DNA from: JAQVYB01 sp964490935
GTDB lineage: Bacteria > Verrucomicrobiota > Kiritimatiellia > RZYC01
Length of the DNA: 12,398 bases
Direction of reading: 5' to 3'
Assembly: GCA_964490935.1 (NCBI GenBank)
Contig: CAZBEO010000097.1
Location: 1-12,398, forward strand
Positions within the stretch are counted from its first letter, which is position 1, and each line of letters opens with the position of its first letter. Below the pieces are notes generated by a model. The model searched no databases. It saw only the letters and a list, made by a program, of their open reading frames with translations, and was not told the origin of the DNA. The translations under genes were made by a program, and so were the position numbers. This document shows positions 1 to 5,664 of the stretch, piece by piece.

Positions 1-24
1 GCCGATTACTGGTTTGTTATCCCT

Positions 25-55
25 CTTTTATCTCTGCGATCTTTGCGACCTTCTG
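25..55 (+). repeat. Degenerate dispersed repeat (CTCTGCG/CTTTGCG type), copy 1
   Basis: The stretch contains TCTCTGCG at 31-38, followed by a similar CTTTGCG unit and then GACCTTCT. A second, inverted copy lies at 7531-7560 (TCTCTGCG on the minus strand, followed by similar ATCT..TG.GAC.TTC spacing). Runs of CTCTGCG/CTTTGCG units are a familiar type of intergenic repeat in many environmental bacterial genomes. That this pair belongs to such a family is inference. The sequence sits directly 5' of the group II intron start and would be its 5' exon. Confidence 0.35.
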
Positions 56-1063
56 GTGCGTCAGGATAAATCGGATTTATCTATTCATCTGAAAGGTGAT
101 GAACATGTAAATTGAATATACCACATGTAGCCCATGCGGCGGTGAAAGGAGTAATCCCCAAGCCGAAGCTCGCCTGCGCGAACTCATGAGCCGTAACGTA
201 AGTGAACTCGATTCGGCCTCGTTACACCATTTGAGAGCGGCCAAGCTGCCGAAAAGGCTGAAGCCTGCCACCAGTGATGAAGTAATATTCAAGTGCATTC
301 GCTGGGCTCTCCGGGGTGACTGGAGATGGCGCGTGAGGAAAGATAAGTCGCGGAACCTGAGAGGCTCTGCCTGTGGGAGGAACGCAGGCAGGGAGTCGGA
401 CGGCTTCATAGTAGCGAAGAAATGCCTAACCAGCACGGAGCGAAGGGAGCCGACTGTAAACATGCTAACATCGAAACGATATGCAGCCGATTGATACAGA
501 AGTCTACTACGGAATATCCGACCGGAGGTACCTGGATCGCGTGGCGACCCAGCCCGACCTTTTGCCGGATAAACTGCACCAGATGCGATGGAAGCTACAT
601 CAGAAAGCGAAGAAGAAACCCAGATTCCGCTTTTATGCGCTCTACGACCGGGTCTACCGGATGGATGTGCTTGAAGCGGCATGGAAACACGTCGGGCGGC
701 GCGGGAAAGCCGCAGGGATAGACGGGCAGAAAGCGGAGGACATCCTGAACAGGGAAAACGGAGTGGCCGAATTTCTTCATGAGATTCAGTCAGAACTCCA
801 AGCCAAAAGCTATCGCGCCAGCCCGGTGAAACGGGTGTATATCCCCAAGGCCGACGGGAAGAAACGCCCACTGGGCATCCCCACACTGAAAGATCGTGTG
901 GTCCAGATGGCGGTGACGTTGATATTGGAGCCTATTTTTGAGGCGGATTTCCTTGAGTGTTCTCATGGATTCCGTCCGGGTCGCAAAGCAGCCGATGCGC
1001 TGGAGGTGATCCGGGAGAACCTCAAAGACGGGCGGGTGGAAGTGTACGACGCCGACCTGAACA
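56..1063 (+). mobile_element. Group II intron, 5' fragment, truncated at the 3' side
   Basis: The proposed 5' end is GTGCG at 56-60, which fits the GUGYG start of group II introns. Three successive hairpins follow, as expected for domain I: 65-72 with 74-81 (8 bp), 84-89 with 98-103, and 103-108 with 123-128. A 7-bp hairpin pairs 367-373 with 385-391. The stretch just before the reverse transcriptase carries the CATAGTAGCGAAGAA and GGAGCGAAGGGA (437-448) signatures that commonly precede LtrA-type genes in bacterial introns. About 425 nt of RNA precede the reverse transcriptase reading frame, the usual size for domains I-III plus the start of domain IV. The element is broken at about 1060-1066, within reverse transcriptase block 3. 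The rest of the reverse transcriptase and domains V and VI are missing, so it cannot splice or move by itself. The exact 5' and 3' limits are estimates. Confidence 0.75.
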
Positions 1064-1131
1064 CGTCCTGGAGCAGGCTGCACCCGTTCTCGTTGAAAAT
1101 ACTATCGATTCAGGCGGTGCCCAACGTTTAA
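481..1131 (+). pseudogene. ltrA: Group II intron reverse transcriptase/maturase, N-terminal remnant
   Basis: This is the N-terminal part of an LtrA-type intron-encoded protein, normally about 400-600 residues with reverse transcriptase, maturase and often HNH endonuclease domains. The 216-codon frame contains the RT0/RT1 region (about residues 55-85, ending GKAAGIDGQ) and the RT1-RT2 block (about 112-170). The latter has VYIPKADGKKRPLGIPTLKDR and the SHGFRPGR motif. RT3 begins as VYDADLN and then departs from the family, where a DxxxYFDTI-like sequence is expected. The last 20 or so codons are host sequence read through to a chance stop. The YADD catalytic motif, the thumb/domain X and the endonuclease are all missing, so it is inactive. 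The ATG at 481 has no clear ribosome binding site, which is common for intron-encoded genes. Confidence 0.85.
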
Positions 1132-1238
1132 CGGATTGCTAGAGAGGACTTGCTTTTTCCACCGGCTGTGGTTTCCTGTTGTGCGTTAGGATGATTTAAC
1201 AGCGTATGGGAAACAGACTTGAAAAAGGATGGATTCAA
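1064..1238. other. Non-coding stretch between the intron break and znuA
   Basis: About 175 bases carry no convincing gene. This stretch should contain the promoter and any metal-responsive operator of the downstream ABC operon, but I could not recognise a good -35/-10 pair or a classical Zur or Fur box. An imperfect dyad TGAAAATACTATCGATTCA (1094-1112, outer arms TGAA/TTCA) is the only symmetric element of operator size. A small CCAC/GTGG hairpin lies around 1160-1172. A weak attC-like pair of boxes (GCCCAAC near 1120 and GTTAGG near 1186) was considered and rejected. Confidence 0.4.
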
Positions 1239-2150
1239 ATGGGTTCTTTTCTATGTGGGTCACGACGGCTGAGTGCCTGTTTAGTCTTGCTTGTCCTGTT
1301 ATGGGCAGGGAGGGCTGCGAAGGCGGATGAGGCCCTGCGGATTATGGTGAGCATCCCGCCCCAGAAGGAGGTGGTGGAGCGTATTGCCGGGCCCGATGCG
1401 GTGGTCACCGTGCTGCTTCCACCAGGGAAGAGTCCTGAAACCTATTCACCCACGCCGTCGCAAATACGGAGTCTGGCCGAAGCGGAGGTCTATTTTTCTA
1501 TTGGGGTGCCCTTTGAAAAAGTGCTGCTGCGCAATGTGGCTGAAACGCATCCGAATCTGGTGGTGGCGGATCAGAGCAGAGGCCTCGCGCGGCGTCGGCT
1601 TGAGGAAGGACATGGCCACGAGGATGTCGAGGAATCGGTGGAGGAACATCAGCACGCGCAGGGTGAACGAGACCCGCATGTGTGGATGGCACCACTGCTG
1701 CTGGCGCACATGGGAGAACAGGCGGCGGTGACGCTGTATGCCCGCGATCCGGATCGTTCGCCGGAGTATCAGCGCGCGGCGGTGGCCTTTCGTCAGGAGA
1801 TGGAAGACCTGAATAACGAGTTGAAGGCGATGTTGGCGTCGTTTGCGGGGCGGACGGTCTTTGTGTATCACCCGGCATTCGGCTACTTCACCGACGCCTA
1901 TGAATTGAAGCAGGAAGCGATTGAGCAGGGCGGAAGCAGCCCGACCCCAAGGCAGATGGCCCACCTGATTGCCGCGGCCAGAGCGGATGATGTGCGCGTG
2001 ATTTTTGTGCAACCGGAATTTGATCAGAAAAAGGCGGGTCTGATTGCGGAAGCCATCAAGGGGCGAGTGGTGTCGTTGAATCCGCTGGAGGAGCGGGTCA
2101 CTGAAAATTTGAGGCGCATCGGGGTTTCCATTCGGGAGGCCTTGCAGTAA
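1239..2150 (+). CDS. znuA: Periplasmic metal-binding protein of a ZnuABC-type transporter
   Basis: This is a cluster A-I solute-binding protein (ZnuA/TroA family) that captures Zn2+ or Mn2+ in the periplasm and delivers it to the ZnuB permease. I chose the ATG at 1239 over the upstream ATG at 1206. AAGGA lies 9 bases before 1239, and the resulting N-terminus is a clean signal peptide (basic start, hydrophobic core about residues 11-23, cleavage near AKA-DEA). The mature protein begins with the typical IMVSIPPQKEVVERIAG. Metal-site positions in this numbering are H147 in DPHVWM and H211 in YHPAFGYF. The first ligand position, usually His in PH(T/S)(Y/F)xP, is Glu67 in SPETYSPTP. The loop before DPH is rich in His and acidic residues (about 120-146), as in many zinc transporters. 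The length of 303 residues is normal. znuC follows after 10 bases. Whether the ion is zinc or manganese is not settled by sequence; the His-rich loop favours zinc. Confidence 0.88.
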   Translation: MGSFLCGSRRLSACLVLLVLLWAGRAAKADEALRIMVSIPPQKEVVERIAGPDAVVTVLLPPGKSPETYSPTPSQIRSLAEAEVYFSIGVPFEKVLLRNVAETHPNLVVADQSRGLARRRLEEGHGHEDVEESVEEHQHAQGERDPHVWMAPLLLAHMGEQAAVTLYARDPDRSPEYQRAAVAFRQEMEDLNNELKAMLASFAGRTVFVYHPAFGYFTDAYELKQEAIEQGGSSPTPRQMAHLIAAARADDVRVIFVQPEFDQKKAGLIAEAIKGRVVSLNPLEERVTENLRRIGVSIREALQ

Positions 2151-2160
2151 GCTGTTTGTT

Positions 2161-2913
2161 ATGAATACGGTCATTGAATTTGATCATGTTTCTTTTGCCT
2201 ATCCGAACACGCGTGCCGTGCTCGAGGACGTCAGCTTTTCGATTCGGGAGAAGGAACTGTCCGGTATGATCGGCCCGAATGGCGGCGGCAAGACCACCTT
2301 GCTGTATCTCATGCTTGGCCTGTTGAAACCGACCTCAGGGAGGGTCAGGGTATTGGGGCGGAATCCGTCCGAAGTGCGCCCACGCATCGGCTATATGCCG
2401 CAATACACCGAATATGACGCGCAATTTCCCGTGGATGTGATGGACGTGGTGGCCATGGGGCGTTTGCGACGGGGGTGGAGCCGTTTTACTCGGAGCGACC
2501 GAGCGGCCTGTCGTGCCGCGCTGATCGAGCTGGGCATGGAGTCGCTGGCAAAAAAACCGTTCAGCGAGCTGTCGGGCGGGCAGCGCCAACGTGTGTTGAT
2601 TGCCCGGGCGCTTTGCGGTGAGCCGGAACTGCTGCTGCTGGATGAGCCGACGGCCAATGTGGACCCTCGGGTGCAGGATCAGTTTTACGAGGTATTGGAC
2701 CTGTTGAAAAACCGTATGGCGATTGTGGTGGTGTCCCATGATCTGGGTTTGGTTTCAAACCGTATTGAGCGGGTGATTTGCGTGAATCGGGTGGTCCACC
2801 TTCATCCGGTGAGCGAGCTGGGTGGAGCGGTGATTGATGAGTTGTACGGCAGCAAAATGAATTTGGTCCGACACGATCATTGCTGTTCGGAACGGGAGCA
2901 CCACCATGTTTGA
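2161..2913 (+). CDS. znuC: ATP-binding subunit of the metal ABC transporter
   Basis: This cytoplasmic ATPase drives metal import through ZnuB. All ABC landmarks are present: Walker A GPNGGGKT (residues 38-45), Q-loop Gln81 in YMPQYT, signature LSGGQ (137-141), Walker B LLLLDEP (about 157-163) and the switch His193 in VSHD. The length of 250 residues is typical for the ZnuC/MntB group. The C-terminus ends in a short His/Cys-rich tail (RHDHCCSEREHHHV), a feature of metal transporter ATPases that may bind or sense the metal; that role is inference. No good Shine-Dalgarno sequence precedes the ATG, so translation is probably coupled to znuA, 10 bases upstream. Its last 8 bases overlap the start of znuB. 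Confidence 0.92.
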   Translation: MNTVIEFDHVSFAYPNTRAVLEDVSFSIREKELSGMIGPNGGGKTTLLYLMLGLLKPTSGRVRVLGRNPSEVRPRIGYMPQYTEYDAQFPVDVMDVVAMGRLRRGWSRFTRSDRAACRAALIELGMESLAKKPFSELSGGQRQRVLIARALCGEPELLLLDEPTANVDPRVQDQFYEVLDLLKNRMAIVVVSHDLGLVSNRIERVICVNRVVHLHPVSELGGAVIDELYGSKMNLVRHDHCCSEREHHHV

Positions 2914-3754
2914 GTATATTCAATTGATGCAGGAACCGGGCATGGCGTTTTTACAAAATGCACTGCTGGTGGGGGTGATGGCCTCTGTGGCGTTCGGGAT
3001 AACGGGGACGTTTGTGGTGGTTAAGAAGATCAGTTATTCAGCGGGTGCCATTTCTCATGCGATGCTGGCCGGAATCGGGGCGGCGCTGTTTATGCAGTCG
3101 CGAGGCATGGCCTGGGCCGGGCCATTGCTTGGAGCGGCGGTTTCGGCTGTGGCGGCGGCGCTACTGATCGGCTCCATTCATCAGATGTCAGATCAGCGCG
3201 AGGATACGGCGATCGGCATCGTTTGGGCGGTCGGTATGGCTGTAGGCCTTCTTTTTATTGCGCGCACCGATGGATATGTGGACCCGATGAGCTATCTCTT
3301 CGGCAATATTCTGCTGGTATCCCGTGCGGATGTGTGGCGCGTGGCGGGCCTGAGTGTTGGGCTCATTCTGACGGCAGTCTTGTTTTACCGCAAACTGCTG
3401 GCCGTGTGCTTCGACCGGCGCTTTGCCGAGATTCGCGGCATTTCGGTGACGGGTTATTATTATCTGTTGCTGCTCATGACGGCGGCAACCACGGCGCTGC
3501 TGGTTCACGTGGTGGGCATTGTGATGGTGATTGCACTGCTGACGCTGCCCGTCGCCGCCGCCGGACTATTTGCCCGCAAGTTGTGGATGATGATGGTGCT
3601 GTCCACGCTGTTCTGTTTGGTGGCCAATGTGGCCGGCCTGGTGGTGAGCTTTCAGACAGACCTCCCAAGCGGGCCTGTTATTATTTTGGTTGCGGCGGCG
3701 CTATTATTGCTGGCCGGGGTGGGGCGGTATGTTTGGCGCGTTGTAAGGGGGTAA
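2906..3754 (+). CDS. znuB: Membrane permease subunit of the metal ABC transporter
   Basis: This is an ABC-3 family (ZnuB/MntC-type) inner-membrane permease that forms the channel for the metal delivered by ZnuA. The 282-residue protein is almost entirely hydrophobic, with roughly eight to nine membrane segments. It has the family-typical SYSAGAISHAMLAGIGAA stretch (about residues 46-63), the loop SDQREDTAIGIVWAVGMA, DPMSYLFGNIL, the RGISVTGYYYLLL region and HVVGIVMVIALLTLPVAAA. The start at 2906 has GGGAG 7 bases upstream and overlaps the znuC stop, indicating translational coupling. It is the last gene of the operon. No clear rho-independent terminator is visible after it. Confidence 0.92.
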   Translation: MFEYIQLMQEPGMAFLQNALLVGVMASVAFGITGTFVVVKKISYSAGAISHAMLAGIGAALFMQSRGMAWAGPLLGAAVSAVAAALLIGSIHQMSDQREDTAIGIVWAVGMAVGLLFIARTDGYVDPMSYLFGNILLVSRADVWRVAGLSVGLILTAVLFYRKLLAVCFDRRFAEIRGISVTGYYYLLLLMTAATTALLVHVVGIVMVIALLTLPVAAAGLFARKLWMMMVLSTLFCLVANVAGLVVSFQTDLPSGPVIILVAAALLLLAGVGRYVWRVVRG

Positions 3755-3811
3755 GGGAGTGGAGAGCTTTTTGCCACACACTTACACCTTCGTTACCGTC
3801 TGTTTAAATCG

Positions 3812-3839
3812 AGTCTCCAGTCTATAGTCTGTGGTCTCG
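3812..3839 (+). repeat. Four-copy 7-bp tandem repeat (consensus RGTCTNN)
   Basis: The units AGTCTCC, AGTCTAT, AGTCTGT and GGTCTCG follow each other without spacers in the gap between the convergent znuB and rdgB genes. The GTCT core is invariant and the remaining positions vary. The tract is short and non-coding. Similar GTCTATA-type runs occur between genes in other genomes, and I assign no function. Confidence 0.6.
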
Positions 3840-3847
3840 CTCCCTCT

Positions 3848-4447
3848 TTATTCGTGAGGGGTTGCCAGGAACTGTTTCCAGGCCGTCACGGCATGTTGCA
3901 TGGCGTGCGCGCGGTGCGAGAGGCTCGCCTTGGCCGCATCGTCCAGTTCGCCAAATGTTTTGTTGAGTCCTTCCGGGATAAAGAGGGGATCATAGCCGAA
4001 GCCGTGCGTGCCTCGGCAGGTCGGGGCAATACGTCCACGGCATTCACCGAAGACCGTTTCGATTCGTCCGTCCGGAAAGGCCAGAGCCATCACGCAGACG
4101 AATCGCGCCTCTCTGTTCTCTATATGTCTCAGTGCCTGCAGCAGTTTTCTGTTATTGGCGTGGTAGTCCACCGGCAGCCCCGCATACCGTGCGGAATAGA
4201 TGCCAGGCGCGCCGTCGAGTGCCTTCACCTCTAGGCCCGAATCGTCCGCCAGGGCGTGAAAACCCGTCGCATGGCACAAGGCTTCTGCTTTTTTGATCGC
4301 ATTGGCCTCGAAGGTGTCGCCATCCTCTTCCACTTCCGGCACCTCGGGAAAATCCAGCGCACTCTGCACATGGACCCCTGGAAAACCGAAAAGTTGGCGT
4401 ATCTCCAGCAGCTTGTGCGCATTTCTTGTCGCCAGAATCAAATTCAT
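3848..4447 (-). CDS. rdgB: Non-canonical purine NTP pyrophosphatase (RdgB/HAM1 family)
   Basis: The enzyme hydrolyses dITP, ITP, dXTP and XTP to the monophosphate and pyrophosphate in the cytoplasm, keeping deaminated purines out of DNA and RNA. Family motifs appear in order: LATRNAHKLLEI (residues 5-16), DTFEANAIKKAEA (44-56), LADDSGLEV (67-75, with D69 the expected catalytic acid), GAPGIYSARYAG (79-90), HGFGYDPLF (148-156), and SHRAHA (177-182). The length of 199 residues is normal and the frame is intact. AAAGGTG lies just upstream of the ATG on the minus strand. It is convergent with znuB and divergent from the tRNA-Leu gene, so it is probably transcribed alone. Confidence 0.95.
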   Translation of the reverse strand: MNLILATRNAHKLLEIRQLFGFPGVHVQSALDFPEVPEVEEDGDTFEANAIKKAEALCHATGFHALADDSGLEVKALDGAPGIYSARYAGLPVDYHANNRKLLQALRHIENREARFVCVMALAFPDGRIETVFGECRGRIAPTCRGTHGFGYDPLFIPEGLNKTFGELDDAAKASLSHRAHAMQHAVTAWKQFLATPHE

Positions 4448-4489
4448 CTTGCACCTTTCTGAGAAACCATTTAGTTTAACTGCCTTGTT

Positions 4490-4509
4490 CGCCCGAATAG
4501 GGCGTTTTT
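4490..4509 (+). terminator. Terminator-like hairpin directly upstream of tRNA-Leu
   Basis: The stem CGCCC/GGGCG (4490-4494 with 4500-4504) has a GAATA loop and is followed at once by five T residues (4505-4509). This is the form of a short rho-independent terminator reading on the plus strand. It ends 4 bases before the mature tRNA 5' end. No plus-strand gene lies just upstream, since rdgB runs the other way. It would therefore act either on the tRNA leader transcript or on unseen upstream transcription. The stem of only 5 bp makes strong termination uncertain. Confidence 0.45.
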
Positions 4510-4513
4510 CATC

Positions 4514-4601
4514 GCTCGGGTGGTGAAATGGCAGACACGCCAGTTTGAGGGGCTGGTGACCGCTTTAGGTCGTGCGGGTTCGACTCCCGCCCCGAGCACC
4601 A
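4514..4601 (+). tRNA. tRNA-Leu, anticodon GAG, with encoded CCA
   Basis: A complete class II tRNA folds by eye. The acceptor stem is GCTCGGG (4514-4520) with CCCGAGC (4591-4597), and ACCA is encoded at 4598-4601. The anticodon stem CCAGT/GCTGG (4540-4544 and 4552-4556) holds the loop TTGAGGG, with anticodon GAG at 4547-4549, which reads CUC and CUU leucine codons. The long variable arm has the stem GACC/GGTC, as expected for tRNA-Leu. The T arm is GCGGG-TTCGACT-CCCGC (4574-4590). Promoter elements upstream are not clear. Confidence 0.97.
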
Positions 4602-4665
4602 AGTGAACGCAGGCTTTAATATGCCATAAGCCGCGCTGCAACGCAATCGAAGGATGTTGGGCCCC

Positions 4666-5154
4666 ATGAAAACCCCCGAATACATCGATCAATCCCTTCT
4701 GAACCACCTTACATGCGAAGCCGCCGCGTCGCCGCGCCTACGCAAAAACCGGAACTTTCACCCTGCGGATTCCGACCCGTGCAATCGCCTGCTCAATGCC
4801 ATTGAACCTGGCTCCTACGTGGCCCCGCATCGGCACAACGAGGCTACGAAGGACGAAACCTTTCTGGTGATACGCGGGCGTCTGGCGCTGTTTTTCTATG
4901 ACGATACAGGCCTGGTCACGGAACACGCTGTTCTCGGTCCGCAGGAGAAGGCCCTGGGAGTGGATATTCCACACGGTGTTTGGCACAGTGCGATCGCGCT
5001 GGAATCGGGCACGGTCTTTTTTGAGGCCAAGGCCGGCCCCTATCTCCCGTTGACGCCCGAAGAAAAGGCCTCCTGGGCCCCCGCCGAAGGAACTGCCGGT
5101 TGCGCGGACTTCATGAGCAGCCTGAAGCAGCTCCTAGCAATTCGTCGGACTTGA
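4666..5154 (+). CDS. WbuC-like cupin-fold metalloprotein
   Basis: This is a small single-domain cupin of about 162 residues resembling the WbuC family, whose members often sit near cell-surface polysaccharide genes. Its reaction is not known. Cupin motif 1 is clear: G49 followed by H55, H57 and E64 (APHRH...KDETF) and G71. Motif 2 has IPHGVWHS with P102, G104 and H107, giving the usual three-His/one-Glu metal site. The preceding R(K)NRNFHPADSDPCNRLLNAIEPGSY region is characteristic of the family. The ATG at 4666 is preferred to the one at 4654, because the AAGGA ribosome binding site (4650-4654) overlaps the upstream ATG and lies 11 bases before 4666. It is preceded by the tRNA gene and followed by the converging tmRNA gene, so it is probably monocistronic. 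Confidence 0.8.
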   Translation: MKTPEYIDQSLLNHLTCEAAASPRLRKNRNFHPADSDPCNRLLNAIEPGSYVAPHRHNEATKDETFLVIRGRLALFFYDDTGLVTEHAVLGPQEKALGVDIPHGVWHSAIALESGTVFFEAKAGPYLPLTPEEKASWAPAEGTAGCADFMSSLKQLLAIRRT

Positions 5155-5177
5155 GGTGTTTTAAAACCCGACCAACC

Positions 5178-5211
5178 AAAAACGCAACACCCTGCTTTAT
5201 AGGGTGTTGCG
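5178..5211 (-). terminator. Rho-independent terminator of ssrA
   Basis: A perfect 11-bp stem pairs 5183-5193 with 5201-5211 around a 7-base loop. Read on the minus strand it is followed by five U residues (5182-5178). It begins 5 bases after the tmRNA 3' CCA, so it ends the ssrA transcript. There is no T tract on the plus-strand side, so it is directional. Confidence 0.92.
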
Positions 5212-5215
5212 TAAA

Positions 5216-5568
5216 TGGTGGAGGCGGGGGGAGTTGAACCCCCGTCCGAATAAGCGTCACTGTGGCTTCTACGTGTGTAGTTCACCTTTTATTTTTCGCC
5301 TTCCGGTTGGCCGATGAACATGCGCCGGAACGCTAATAACCTGTTTGGTTCTCGTTGCGCCCCCCGGTTATCCGGGTTTGCAACCAGCCTGCTAGTCGAC
5401 GTCGCCCTGCCCAGCAGGCATCAGCAGTTTGACGTCACCGCGTTAGTTACGCAGCGAGGGCCAATTCTTCGTTGGCTTTTGTTGTTTTTCCGGAGGATTT
5501 ACGAGGCCGACCGGAGTCCTCGACACGCCACCAGAGCTTCAACCTACCCGTCGAATCCAGTCGCCCCC
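5216..5568 (-). ncRNA. ssrA: tmRNA (transfer-messenger RNA)
   Basis: tmRNA rescues stalled ribosomes by acting first as an alanyl-tRNA and then as an mRNA for a degradation tag, in partnership with SmpB. The 5' end reads GGGGGCGACTGGATTCGACG, the classical tmRNA start, and the 3' end has the T-arm with GGTTCAACTCCCCCCGCCTCCACCA-type sequence. The acceptor stem forms from GGGGGCG (5568-5562) and CGCCTCC (5226-5220) with one G-U pair, and the CCA end lies at 5216. The size of about 353 nt and the one-piece layout are normal. A short tag frame lies at 5476-5447. Both a promoter and a terminator are recognisable, so the gene forms its own unit just downstream of the ppiD-like gene on the same strand. 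Confidence 0.97.
5447..5476 (-). other. tmRNA tag-peptide reading frame (ANEELALAA)
   Basis: The resume codon is GCC at 5476-5474 and follows the A-rich stretch ACAACAAAA. The frame encodes Ala-Asn-Glu-Glu-Leu-Ala-Leu-Ala-Ala and stops at TAA (5449-5447). The LAA ending is the form recognised by ClpXP in other bacteria. With the alanine carried on the tRNA part added in front, the full tag would be AANEELALAA. Confidence 0.88.
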
Positions 5569-5622
5569 ATAGTCAAGATGGATGCGGTTCGTCGGACAGT
5601 GCATCTCTGAGAACCAAATGGG

Positions 5623-5651
5623 TGTATAGTGGCTCAGGGTTGCTTTGTAAA
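5623..5651 (-). promoter_or_regulatory. Sigma-70-type promoter of ssrA
   Basis: On the minus strand, TTTACA (5651-5646) and TATACA (5628-5623) are separated by exactly 17 bases and match the -35 and -10 consensus well. Transcription would begin near 5616, giving a 5' leader of about 48 bases that must be removed to yield the mature 5' end at 5568. The -35 box lies only 13 bases past the stop codon of the ppiD-like gene. Confidence 0.75.
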
Positions 5652-5664
5652 CAACTATGTAGAT

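Noticed and set aside
77..886. 269-codon open frame on the minus strand across the group II intron.
   Set aside because: It is antisense to intron RNA and the reverse transcriptase remnant, and its composition shows no recognisable domain. Such antisense frames over group II introns are often misannotated.
1094..1112. Imperfect dyad TGAAAATACTATCGATTCA upstream of znuA as a Zur/Fur operator.
   Set aside because: Only the outer four bases of each arm and one inner pair match. It does not fit known Zur or Fur consensus sequences and lies well upstream without a promoter pair.
1117..1192. Possible integron attC site: GCCCAAC near 1120 and GTTAGG near 1186 could pair, with weak inner boxes.
   Set aside because: The last base of the right box departs from the GTTRRRY rule and the central part shows almost no self-complementarity. 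There is no integrase or cassette pattern nearby.
1206..1238. Upstream ATG at 1206 as the znuA start.
   Set aside because: The AGGA before it is 14 bases away, and the added residues spoil a clean signal peptide. The ATG at 1239 has a better-placed ribosome binding site.
5636..5651. The sequence CAAAGCAACC shared between the ssrA promoter and the region upstream of the ppiD-like gene, as a common regulatory element.
   Set aside because: A 10-base match is expected many times by chance in a window of this size, and spacing to promoter elements differs.
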